Origin: Cryptomeria japonica
Taxonomy: Eukaryota; Streptophyta; Pinopsida; Cupressales; Cupressaceae
Reading direction: 5' to 3'
DNA length: 64,000 nt
NCBI RefSeq assembly: GCF_030272615.1
Contig: NC_081407.1
Location: 262,122,574 to 262,186,573, forward strand
The first letter of the stretch is position 1. Each line of letters opens with the position of its first letter. The notes beneath the pieces were generated by a model. It was not told the DNA's origin. It was given only the letters and a program-made list of their open reading frames with translations, and did not search any database. Shown one piece after another: positions 1 to 10,298 of this stretch. The translations under genes were made by a program, and so were the position numbers.

Positions 1-660
1 ACTCACCATCCCCTTAAAGACTTCCTCATTCCAAAACTCCAGCGGAAGGCCAGGGAGATATGTCCACATAGGCGCCAACACCAAAAAGGACTCATCAAGA
101 GAAAGGTTTGGAGCCTATTTCTGTAAAGCCAAGGTTGACTTGTCGAAGATCCATGGTCCTTCACATAGAGCTTTATTCATGTCTTCTTCGGTATTAAAAG
201 AAAAGGTAAAAAAAACCCTAGGCAAAGCCGCCACATCCACTTGACCTTTGAGAACCCATTTCCTCCTTATAAAATTCCTAACAACATCAATGTTAGGCCT
301 AAAACTAGCAAACCTTCCAACTAAGGTCATAACTAATCCAGACACAATGAGATCAACCAGCTTATTCGGAATAGGAATAGCAACAACCCCTGTCACGGGA
401 TCAAATATATATTTAACTTCTGGAAGCCCAAATTTCACTAGTGGCCTCACTCCAAAAAGCGATGACCATTTTTTTCCCTACCTCTATCATGTGGGTCCCC
501 GTTTTTGGAATCTTTGTCTTCCGTCGATTTGACTGTCGCCTTGTCCCCTTCAGTACCCTGAGAGGCCTGGAAACTAGCTTGATTACCAGCTCCACTCGCA
601 GAAAGATTGCCATCCCCAAGAAATCCGCCAATCCCAGGTTTGAAATTTGAATTTCTCGCT
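1..660 (-). pseudogene. LINE ORF1-like fragment (DUF4283)
   Basis: Read on the minus strand, 450-115 encodes a block typical of the DUF4283 domain found at the start of plant LINE ORF1 proteins: GRFASFRPNIDVVRNFI, then RKWVLKGQVD, then EEDMNKALCEGPWIFD. The match continues past a single TAG near 112 into LVLAPMWTYLPGLPLEFWN, which runs to the window edge. The stop sits where this family usually has Trp, so it is probably a TGG to TAG change. Upstream (450-660) is a low-complexity polar N-terminal part that is out of frame with the domain, probably shifted at an A-run near 470. Known of the family: nucleic-acid binding by a retrotransposon ORF1. Inferred: a dead LINE fragment. No endonuclease or RT is in the window, so the LINE would continue to the left of it. 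Confidence 0.75.
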
Positions 661-722
661 CATCGCTCCCCTTGCCGCTCCATGTTTTTTGGCACTCCTA
701 AGATTTTCATTCTATTCAAGTT

Positions 723-1568
723 GTTAGAGATCTCCCTAAAATTGTTAAGCTTGCTAATCCGGCATGTAAAGAATGTCAAATGGGTCAGAAAACACGAATC
801 TCTTTCAAGAACAAACAATATACATCTGATGGATTGCTAGATCTTGTACATACTAACCTATGTGGACCTAAAAACGTTAGAAGTGTGTAGGGTGAAAAAT
901 ATTTTATGTTACTAATTGATGATTATTCTAGGATGATGTGGGTTGTCTTTTTGAAGGAAAAATCATAAGCTTTAGATAAATTTAAGATATTCAAAGCAAA
1001 CGTTGAGACTGAGACAAGACTGAAGGTGAAATGTATGAGATCTGACATAGGAGGGGAATTCTATTTCGGTGAGTTTGATTCATTATGTGAGAAACATGGG
1101 ATTAGAAGATAATTATCTGCTCCTATAACTCCTCATCAAAATGGAGTTGTTGAAAAGAAGAACAAAACTATCTTGGATGCTCCAAGGACTATGCTGATTG
1201 AAGGGAATGTTCCAAATATCTATTGGAGAGAAGCTGTTAGCACTATTGTTTGTGCATTCAATCGAGTGCATATAAAAGGTGATATCGGTAAGACCCCTTA
1301 TGAGCTATGGTTTGGTCATGTTCCCACTGTGAGATATTTCAAAATTTTTGGAAGCAAGTGTTATATCAAAAGAGATAAGGATATAGGAAAGTTTTATGCT
1401 AGAAGCGATGAAGGAATTTTATTGGGATATTCAACAAAGAGCAAAGCCTATCGATGCTACAATAAGAGACTAATGAAGATAGTGAAAAGTGCAAATGTAA
1501 AGGTTGGTGAGAACTATGAAAAAGATATCAGAGCATTGGGTATGATGATGGTCAACATGTTGTTATAA
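723..1568 (+). pseudogene. Copia pre-integrase and integrase, decayed
   Basis: Translation from 723 gives a pre-integrase end (ACKECQMGQKTR, a CxxC knuckle). Then comes the integrase core: LLIDDYSRMMWVVFLKEK contains an Asp, MRSDIGGEF holds the second Asp, and HQNGVVEKKNKTI holds the catalytic Glu. The C-terminal half (1173-1530) has YELWFGHVPTVR and LLGYSTKSKAYRCYN, both typical of Copia integrase. In-frame stops occur near 888, 967 and 1110, so no functional enzyme is made. Known of the family: the enzyme inserts retroelement cDNA into nuclear DNA. Confidence 0.9.
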
Positions 1569-1769
1569 CTCCTATTCAGACTAAATAATTGAAGCAGAAT
1601 GATCCGGTAGAGACTGCTAACTCAGATGTTGTTGTTGGTGGTGGAGAGGTGTAGGAACCTGAAAAATCAAAATAATCAGAAGACCTCGAGGTATGTAAGA
1701 TTGAATCACTCTGAAAATCCGATCATTGGAGATAAGAATAAAGGTGTGATGACTATAAGAAGGCTAGTT

Positions 1770-2705
1770 GTTGAAGAGGTATGTTTGATTTCTAAAATTG
1801 AACCTAAAGATGTTGTTGAAGCTTGTAAAGATGAAAATTGGATGAGGGATATTGAAGAAGAATTGAATTAGATTAAAAAGAATAACACATGGGAGCTTGT
1901 GCCTATAACTAAAGATAATAATGTTATTGGTACTAAATGGGTATTCAGAAACAAATTGAATGAAGTTGGTGAATTTGTTAGAAATAAAGCAAGTTTGTTA
2001 TGTAAAGGATATTCACATAAAGAAGGAATTGATTATGAGGAGACTTTTTCTCCTGTAGCTAGACTTGAAATTGTTAGACTGTTGCTTGCATATGCTGCCT
2101 ATAAAGATTTCAAGGTATAACAGATGGATGTCAAGTCAACTTTTCTGAATGGTGATCTTGAGGAAGAAGTCTACATTAAGCAGCCTAATGGATTTTCATT
2201 ATCAAATGATGGTGACATGGTATGCAAACTGAAGAAAGCTCTTTATGGATTGAAACAAGCTCCTAGAGCCTAGTATGCTAGATTGGATAATTACTTGCTA
2301 AAATTGTGATTTAGCAAAGCAACTGCTGATAGTAATCTGTATTTTAAGATTGAGAATGATAATATTTTGATTGTTGAAGTCTTTGTTGATGATATTATCT
2401 TTGGAGGAGATGATGACTTGAGCATGAAGTTTGTCAGTGATATGCAGAAAGAATTTGAGATTTCTATGATAGGAGAGATGAAATTTTTCTCAGGTTTGCA
2501 GATTTCACAGACTAAAAAAGGCATTTTTATATCTCAAACTAAATATGTGAAGGAATTGCTGAAGAAGTTTGGGTTGGATGACTCCAAACCAGTTGGAACT
2601 CCTATGGTGACTGGCTGCAAATTATCTAAAAATGATGAATCTCTGAAAGCTAATCAGTCTTTGTACAGATCTATGGTTGGTGGACTGTTATATATTACTT
2701 AGACA
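1770..2705 (+). pseudogene. Copia reverse transcriptase, decayed
   Basis: Recognisable RT_2-type segments are ENWMRDIEEELN, then NVIGTKWVFRNKLNEVGE, then GIDYEETFSPVARLEIVRLLL, then [13 protein letters not shown], then FVDDIIFGGDDD. The last is the Copia catalytic box, normally YVDD and here FVDD. Stops lie at 1869, 2118, 2271, about 2307 and 2700. Several fall where Gln or Trp is expected, for example W in PRAWYA, which suggests C-to-T decay. Known of the family: it copies the element RNA to DNA in the virus-like particle. This copy is inactive. Confidence 0.92.
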
Positions 2706-2719
2706 AGATTGAAAATTAT

Positions 2720-3333
2720 GCATGTTATGTGCATGGTTGCTAGATATCAAGTTGATCCAAAAGAGAGTCATGCCACTGCTATAAAGAGGATATTCATATA
2801 CTTGAAAGGGACTGTAGATTATGGTTCGTGGTATCCAAGGAATGATGATTTCAAGTTATGTGATTACACTGATGCTGATTAGGTTGGTGATGTTGATGGT
2901 TGGAAGAGTACCTTCGGTGGTGCATTCTTTTTGGGTAAGAAATTAGTTTCATGGTATAGTAAGAAAAAAGATTCAGTGTCCTTATCAACTGCTGAAGCTG
3001 AGTACATTGATGCTACTAGTAACTGCACTCAGGTAGTTTGGATGAAGCAAATGTTGAAGGATATCAGAGTTATTTATGATGAGCCTACTGTAATATATTG
3101 TGATAATTTCAATGTTATTAACATGTCAAAGAATCTGATGCAACATTCAAAGACTAAACATGTGTCAATCAAATATCATCTTGAGAGAAAAATTCAGTGA
3201 AGATGAAGTAAAGTTGGAGTATGTATCTACAAAGGAACAAATTGCTAATATTTTTAGTAAGCCTTTACCTGCAGATACATTTGTCTATTTGAGAGACAAA
3301 TTAGGGGTATCTACCCCTCCTGATGAGAACTAG
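2720..3333 (+). pseudogene. Copia RNase H, decayed
   Basis: The Copia RNase H signature is present: YTDADxVGD with a TAG in place of Trp at about 2880, then KKLVSWYSKKKDSVSLSTAE, then AEYIDATSNCTQVVWMK, then YCDNFNVINMSKN. Near 3180 the frame slips, and the C-terminus continues in another frame as STKEQIANIFSKPLPAD before the natural stop at 3331-3333. Known of the family: removes RNA from the RNA:DNA hybrid. The 300 bases that follow, up to the LTR, hold repeated GGGGGAGA purine tracts. Confidence 0.9.
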
Positions 3334-3640
3334 ATGCATTGAGTTGCATCAATCCGGTGAACTTCACAATCTCATCCTTTTGTTTGGATTAATGAGGTGG
3401 TGCTGCTACGCTACTGGAGTAGGTAGTATTGAGGAGAGAATCACGATTTGTTTATCTTAGGGGGAGAGTAAGTTTTCTATTTTTTCAGAATCTTTGGCAT
3501 TGTTGTTAAAGGGGGAGAGAAGCATGTGAAAAACTATTTTTTCTTATTGATCTTAGGGGGAGTCTATTGGAGATGTTTTCTTTCTTTGCATTGATTATTT
3601 TTCACATTCATATGTTGCCATCAATGCCAAAGGGGGAGAT

Positions 3641-4972
3641 TATTGGACATTGCTGCTGCCAGTATATGTTGTTGTCATTGATGTCAACATATTCCTGTGA
3701 TTTGTTATTCCGGTGATTGTAGATTGGTTTATTGAGATTATGGTTTGGTGTATGGAGTATTTCTAGTGTTATTACATCTTTTTGTATTGGTTTTGGTGAT
3801 TTGAAAAGCCTAATTGATCATATCATATGATCTGATTTGCAGTTTGCTTTTCTGATTAGTACTTTGCAAAGTTTAGTATTTCCTTCAGTATATTCCAGTG
3901 TGATCAGATCTTGAGCTGAGTTTTTGGGAGATTGTTTGGGATGGTCTTGTGTATCTTCATTGCAAATGGTTCATGATTTGGTGCTCCACAAGTTATCTTT
4001 CTTCGTGACAGTTGTTGTTGTTTGAGTGTTCTTAAGGTTCAGATGTTGATCGATGAAGATTTGATAAGTGGTGTTGGTGCAACTGTTACTGACGATTCTA
4101 ACGTGCTTGTTGGAGTTTCCTAATTATGTCTTATTGTCTCGATGATCAGCATTGATTGTTGTGTGACTTTTTGGTGATTTTGCTGAACCGGTGATGTTCT
4201 TCATGTTATGCAGTTTTCCTGGTGTTGTAGCATGTTGCAGTTGATCTTCGTGTGATTACCAGTGGTGACGAGCATTTGGAAATTTGATTTAGATCCACAT
4301 TATGTCATGTATATCATTAAATTGGTCCAGTGGTCAATCTTTGTATCGTGTGATGTAATTTTGTAATTGTGAGTTGATGGTTTAGCCGACCTTGTTGTCA
4401 AGGTTAATGAATTGTATAAATAGGTGATATTGTCATGTAATTTGGGTATCAAGGTTGTGTCTGCATTATCAGATAGTGGTGTATGTGCAAACAAGAATTC
4501 ATCTTTCGGTGTGGTGTATTGAGTAGAGTTTGGTGTTGCAAAGTAGACAATTGTGCTTAACTGGAACTGTCATCAAAGCAGGTGCTATTCTTACAGTTCA
4601 TTTCTTCTGGATTATAGTTTGAATCTTGTTGTAAGCCACTGAGACTTCCTTGAGGGTTGTAGCCTTCCAGGTTATTGTATCTTGAGCAGTGAGCTCTAGG
4701 CAGTGTGCTTGAATGCATGTGCATTCCCCATTGTAACATTTTCATATACTATTGCAAAGTATCATCTTATTGCATGGGTAGGATCCCATCGTGGTTTTTC
4801 ACTTAACCGGGTTTTCCACGTCAAAATCTTGGTGTTGTGTGTTGTGCTATCTATTTGATTATCTTTATTGTTGCTGCAGTTTATATGATTTGTATTTGTG
4901 GTTAAGATTTTAGATCCGATGAAAATTGATTCACCCCCCCCTCTTAGCTTTCCTTCATTGTTGTTGCCAACA
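3641..4972 (+). repeat. Copia 3' LTR
   Basis: The LTR starts right after the polypurine tract AAAGGGGGAGAT at 3629-3640 with TATTGGACAT (the related copy starts TGTTGGATAT, so the first dinucleotide pair has decayed). It ends with GTTGTTGCCAACA before a microsatellite. Near the end it carries a stretch with AACCGGGTTTTCCACGTC, also found in slightly different form in the LTR at 31440-32661, and then a C-run (TCACCCCCCCC). The length is about 1.33 kb. There is no partner LTR on the left. Confidence 0.8.
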
Positions 4973-5160
4973 TATGCATATACACATATACATATATCTA
5001 TATATACATATATTTTATACAAATATACATATATGTATATGTACACACACATATGTACATTTAACATACACATATGTATACATGTACACATACATGTATG
5101 TATGTATGCATGTATGTATGTATACGTATACATATATACATACACACATGTTTTATAATC
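4973..5160. repeat. CATA/TA microsatellite
   Basis: Imperfect (CATA)n, (TA)n and (CA)n dinucleotide and tetranucleotide repeats begin directly at the Copia LTR end. The long reading frames here are Tyr/Ile/His repeats caused by the microsatellite and are not genes. A similar tract abuts the 3' LTR end of the other Copia copy (31340-31439). Confidence 0.9.
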
Positions 5161-5399
5161 TATATCCAATTATAAATTGAAAATACACCTAAATCAAATT
5201 GTTAACTCATGTGATGGGGGACAATTTATTAATAGGTATCCCTATTTATGTTTGGCAAGGGTCATGTCATAGCTTTCACTTGCATCAATTAAAGAGCATT
5301 GATGTGCCCAAGTTTTCATTTTGGTTGATGGTTTTTTGGGGATTATTTTCCCAACACACACACACATACATATATATACATAATTTTGTTAGATAGATA

Positions 5400-5830
5400 A
5401 GCAGTATGATTGCATTTGCACATAATCAGTTACAAGTGTGGCATAATGATTGAATGTCACTTTATCCATAATAGTAGCAAGCAAGCCATCAATTAATACC
5501 ACCTGAAGCTCATCAATTGGTAATTGATATTGCATCTTTACTAGTAATGATTGAAATCTTGTAAGATAATCATGGATCTTTTCACTATTTTCTCACATAC
5601 ATTGAATCCAATCTAGAGTTGTGATTTTCAATCCAATGTTTACATGGAAGTGTTTGATGGATGAAGTGGCTATTTCAATATATGTGAATGGGTAGACCAA
5701 CGTGGCAATGAAAAATAAAACACTCTACCATATATTCTTTAAGTGTACATGGAAATGGTTTAGCACACAATCTATTAACATATTAAAATAAACTCCAAAC
5801 ATGTTGCATTAAAGATCTTATGCGAGTCAT
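5400..5830 (-). pseudogene. Possible retrotransposon gag remnant
   Basis: Read on the minus strand, about 5600-5400 gives an open stretch including KIHDYLTRFQSLLVKMQYQL, then DELQVVLIDGLLATIMDKVT. The pattern (a tract with RF..L, a short loop, then a hydrophobic helix with a GL) resembles the tail of a retrotransposon Gag capsid domain. The upstream part (5600-5830) is full of stops. There is no zinc knuckle and no pol next to it. This is a tentative reading by eye. Confidence 0.35.
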
Positions 5831-6220
5831 TAGGTCACCTTTACCATTATACATTTTAAATCATGATGCCACATATCCAATGGGAAACACAAGTGAAAAG
5901 ATCATAAGCAAGATGAGTATGATTTAATTCATGACTAATATCCTTGTTTGAATTTGAAGTATTGACTTCATTATGACATCATCTATTGATTATCACACCA
6001 ACACTCAAGCTATCATGATTTCCCCATATGTCAGTATTAATACCCTATCTTTCTCTCTCCTATCTAAGGTCTAGTAAACATGATTATTAATTACACAACT
6101 CATGTTGAATAACATGGCTAGTACCACCTCAACCCTTAATCTCCTCAAAATTGTCAATAGTGACATCATTCAATGCATATTTTCAATACTATTGATGTCA
6201 TTGCATAATATTATGATACC

Positions 6221-6455
6221 AAGTATTGACCAAGGACTTTGCCCATTGTGTTGACCTTTGTTTGACATCTGTGAGAGATTTGAAGGCTAGAGAAGTAATC
6301 CTCACTAAACATCGATACATGGCTAGAGAAGTAAGTTTACCAAGTATTGACCAAGGACTTTGCCCATTGCATTGACCCTTGTTTGACATTCATGAGAGCT
6401 TTGAAGGCCGGAGAAGTAATCCTTACTAAACATTGATGCATGGTCAAATACTTTT
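6221..6455. repeat. Tandem duplication, period 121 bp
   Basis: The segment starting AAGTATTGACCAAGGACTTT at 6221 recurs at 6342 with a few substitutions (for example CCCATTGTGTTGACC against CCCATTGCATTGACC). Two copies lie head to tail, the second ending near 6455. The small reading frames over it have no coding character. Confidence 0.85.
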
Positions 6456-9400
6456 ACATTGACTATATTGTTGTAGTTTGACTGAGAAGTTGATTGTCTT
6501 TTAACAGTTTGACTATAGTAGTAATTTACTAGTATTTCATTAAGAAATATAGGAACTAAAATAATTTTGTGAAACACACCGTCATAAATGACCCATTTCA
6601 CTCCTAAATGTTGGTAAACTATGAATTGTGAAATCTACAACTAAGACCGCTCATGGGTTTAGGCTTGTAAGGCTAAGATGAGGTGATTCAATGATTATTG
6701 TCCAGTTTAGGATCATTAAAGGTAATTGAAGTAGCTTACGTCCTATCAATGAAATTAATGGGTTTATTTGAGGTAACTAATATCCTCAATGGTTAATGTG
6801 GAGGTTGATTGAGGTAACTCAAGGCCCATTGAATGATGCGACTCTATTCATGTAATTCAGGGGTCATCAGGGGATTAGAGATTCAACTGAGGTAACTCAC
6901 ATTCACAATGAATGATATGAAATTAAGATGGGGGACCTCAAATGTCGTGGATGGAATTGGCAATTAGTTCACAATTATACCACAAAACCAAAAGTAAGTA
7001 AGCTTTAGTCTTTTTAGTTTAGGCGATTTCTAGAATTATATCTAGTTGAGTAGTCATTCAAGACTGCAAAACTTTTCTATGTTGATGACCAAATATTGTT
7101 CCAAATATCCAATACAGGCTCTAAGAAATTCACACAAAACACAAATATTATTCTAAAAAGACAAGAAAACAACACAAATTTCAAATATGAAACAAGAATG
7201 TAAAAAAGTAAAAAAAATAGAAATAAGGTTATAAGCCATTAGACAAGATCGTTAAGTCAGGTTCATGAAAATATGGGCATAAAAGGAAACCCTATGATAT
7301 TTGTTCAAGCCTGATTAAATAATGAATGAAATAATACTAATTAGAATTAGGTAAACACAAGCTAAGACTTATAATTGATACATTATGACAAATGCATTCG
7401 TATTGCTTATCTAGAACAAAATTTAGAGATCAATAATCATATACCCAAAATTTTATAAACATTTATGGCTATTAAAAATTATTTGACAATAGAAAGAAAC
7501 CCCAAATGACATACATTCTGAAGAAATTGCAATTATAACATAGTACATGAAAAATTGCGACAATAATCGGATACCCATAAAAATCCATGATTATAAATTA
7601 AGGATTCTAAAAAAAGCACATAATGTTCTTTATTCACATGTCGTTCTATTTATTTCGCACTCTATATTAAAAAAACATTGAGAAAATGATTTTAATTGAT
7701 GCGAGTGATGACCCTCACCAAACATAAATAGGGACACCTATTAATAAATTGGCCCCCACTGTTATTTTTAATTTTAATATGGTGAGAGACTCCATGCTGC
7801 TTAACAGTTTGATTTAGGTATATTTTTTAATTTGTAATTGGGTAGATTATTAATTTTGAGTCCTACTTAGAAGCCAAAACAATAGCTATAAACAGTTGCA
7901 TATGTACCATTTAAGATCTATAACGCACGAAATTAACTATGACAGCTATTGATGCTTTCCCCTACTTATGAAAATTTAAACATAAAAAATCCACAATAAC
8001 TTATAAATAGGACATTTTTATCCATTGCTAACTGAAAATTCAAAACACTAAAATTGGAGAATCATCATAACTAACTTCCTCATGAAAAGACATGGAACCT
8101 AAATGCTTGTGGTAAGTGAAAAGCTCCCAACTCCCCCTCCGTCCCCTAGAATTTTGTTACGAATGGGAATGTACACAATCACAACGAGACACATGGGTTT
8201 ACAAAACTGGCGCCTGTCCACTAACCTAACCAAACCCTTAACTCCCTTAACTCCAAGGGTGCCTATTTGAGAGCTAATCTTGCCCCCCACTTCCACCTCC
8301 TAGGGGATTGTTCCCAAAAGCAGGGTAAACACCTCTTTTTCAAATCTATCTCCACATGGGGGAGGGATTGGTCGCCCAAATGTACTCATAAACTACGTGG
8401 GGAAACAACAGCTGCTTCACTGTGGGACCCGTTCTCTGACCTTCTATCAGAATGATTTTTTTTACTTGCTCTCCTTTGTCTTTGGCCTCCCAATCCTGCA
8501 AAAGTGTATTTTACTATTTTATTGGTTTGGGGGATTGTGATTTCTGATGATAGCCCAACATGGAAGTACACGATTTTTCTTTTCTTAGTGTTTTCCCACC
8601 ATACAGCTAGACTCATGGAGTCTGATTGATGTTGATTGGACTGGGTTATTGGTTACCCTCTTACTTTCCCCTCCCACCCAAAACCCACTACTTGGACTAT
8701 GTTTTTGCAGGTCTCTGACCTTGTTTATCCTTGGGTTTTTTCTTCTCTCTGCTGCAGTTGATACCTGCCATTGATATATTATAACACCAGTTCTTTTGTA
8801 ACTCCAATGCAACAAGCTGGTCATTAATTTCCCATAATAATAATAATAGCATCCGCCCAAATCTTTCTCTGTGATGTACAGTTTTTTAAATATGCCGATT
8901 TTTTTATAAGCCTCTACAACCTGGCTGTTGGCATCTTACAGAAACCCAAGTAGTTGTTGGCATGGGCACTCTCCTTATTCCTGTTGATTCTGGTCAACTT
9001 GGTTGCACGCTTGGATACAGTTCATTGTTTTATTTTTTCTAAGGTTTTTAATGCTTATATCTTCAACTATATTTTGTACTGATTAGGTCGATTAGCAAGA
9101 GTAACGTTTCAGTCTTATTGTTCTGCTGTTGCAAGTGGGTGTTTCAAATGTCTCCAGGCCACTTGGTCTCTGAGGACTGTGAAGCTCCTGTCTATATTGA
9201 TCTTCTAAGCTGTTTTTGAGCTGTTTAATCTGACCAACTTGAGTTTTTCAAGCCGCTTGTCTGTAAAAACCTTCCCAAGTTGCTGGGATCATTACCTTAG
9301 TGCCTTCAGTTGTCTTGAAGTTGGTGGTTATTCAGGAAAGTAAGTGGGTGTGCTTGGGCAGGTAGTTGAGTCGTTCAAGAAAGTAAGTCCTGTGATTTGC

Positions 9401-9846
9401 GTTTTGGTACTTCTTCTGCATATGTTTTGCTGTGATTGCTCATTTAGAGTCTTACACAAGCACTTTGTATGTGACCCATGAACAGTATTTCATGCCCCAC
9501 AAGGACATTTTGACCACTTTTACGCCCAACAAAGATCTTTTGTTACAATAGTTGTCACGTTCTTGATAGATCCTCAACCCACTCCTGCTGACATCAATCT
9601 ACAGTAACCCGTTTGTCTCTTGAATCTTCTTCCCTGCTGTTGCACCAGACCTCTTCATTTTCATCAACCAATATGATTTAGTTGTTCTAGCATAGGGAGG
9701 GCCGGTAATGAGTCATGAGGATCTGGACGAGGACTAAAAATCGCAGTCAGTTTTCATCACAAAAAAATCTGTGTGCGACTACCCACAAGCATCTCCAGTT
9801 TTGAGGACTGTAACTTTCAAATTGCAGATTTGGGTATAGGGTAAAG
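6456..9846. other. AT-rich intergenic DNA upstream of the auxin receptor
   Basis: I see no supported gene, RNA or transposon in these 3.4 kb. The part nearest 9847 (about 8.9-9.8 kb) is less AT-rich and T/C-rich, and probably holds the promoter and 5' UTR of the F-box gene. I could not place a TATA box or auxin response element with confidence. A short ATA-repeat lies at 8838-8850. Confidence 0.5.
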
Positions 9847-10298
9847 ATGCCCTCTTTTCCAGATGAGGTCCTTGAACATGTTCTGGTGTTCCTCACCTCC
9901 TCACAGGACAGAAACTCTGTTTCTCTGGTTTGCAAGACATGGTACAGAGCAGAGGCATGGGGGAGGAAGAGTATCTTCATACGGAATATGTATGCAGTTT
10001 CAGCAGAGGCTGTGGTGAGGAGGTTTCCCAGACTGAGGTCTATTACTCTCAAGGGGAAGCCGAGGTTTGCAGATTTCAATCTGGTACCACCTAATTGGGG
10101 AGCTGATGTTCTTCCCTGGATTCATACCATAGCCTCTGTAAATCCAATGCTGGAGGAACTGAGGTTGAAGAGGATGGTGGTGACTGATGAAAGCTTGGAG
10201 CTATTGGCTCATTTCTTTCCAAACTTTCGTGCTTTGTCTCTTACCAGCTGTGAAGGCTTTAGTACAAATGGCCTTGCCATCATAGCAAGTAAATGCAG
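9847..10298 (+). CDS. Auxin receptor exon 1 (F-box and first LRRs)
   Basis: Codes residues 1-150 plus two bases of Arg151. The donor is AATGCAG|GTAAAT, and the split codon AG|G is completed in exon 2. It contains the F-box, the conserved KPRFADF segment that lines the floor of the auxin pocket in the family, and the [10 protein letters not shown] repeat. The position of this intron, after the Cys-Arg of the third or fourth LRR, is consistent with the TIR1/AFB family. Confidence 0.95.

Larger units (their letters stand above)
723..4972 (+). mobile_element. Ty1/Copia retrotransposon, 5'-truncated, with 3' LTR
   Basis: The order is pre-integrase zinc motif, integrase, reverse transcriptase, RNase H, several purine tracts, then an LTR at 3641-4972. 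This order (integrase before RT) defines Copia. No gag, protease or 5' LTR is present; the left side meets unrelated LINE-like sequence near 720. Integrase, RT and RNase H lie in one reading frame interrupted by stops. The linker between integrase and RT appears shifted and restored, and there is a further small shift near 3180. The element is a decayed relative of the minus-strand element at 31440-39541, sharing long stretches of near-identical protein such as YELWFGHVPTVR. Confidence 0.9.
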
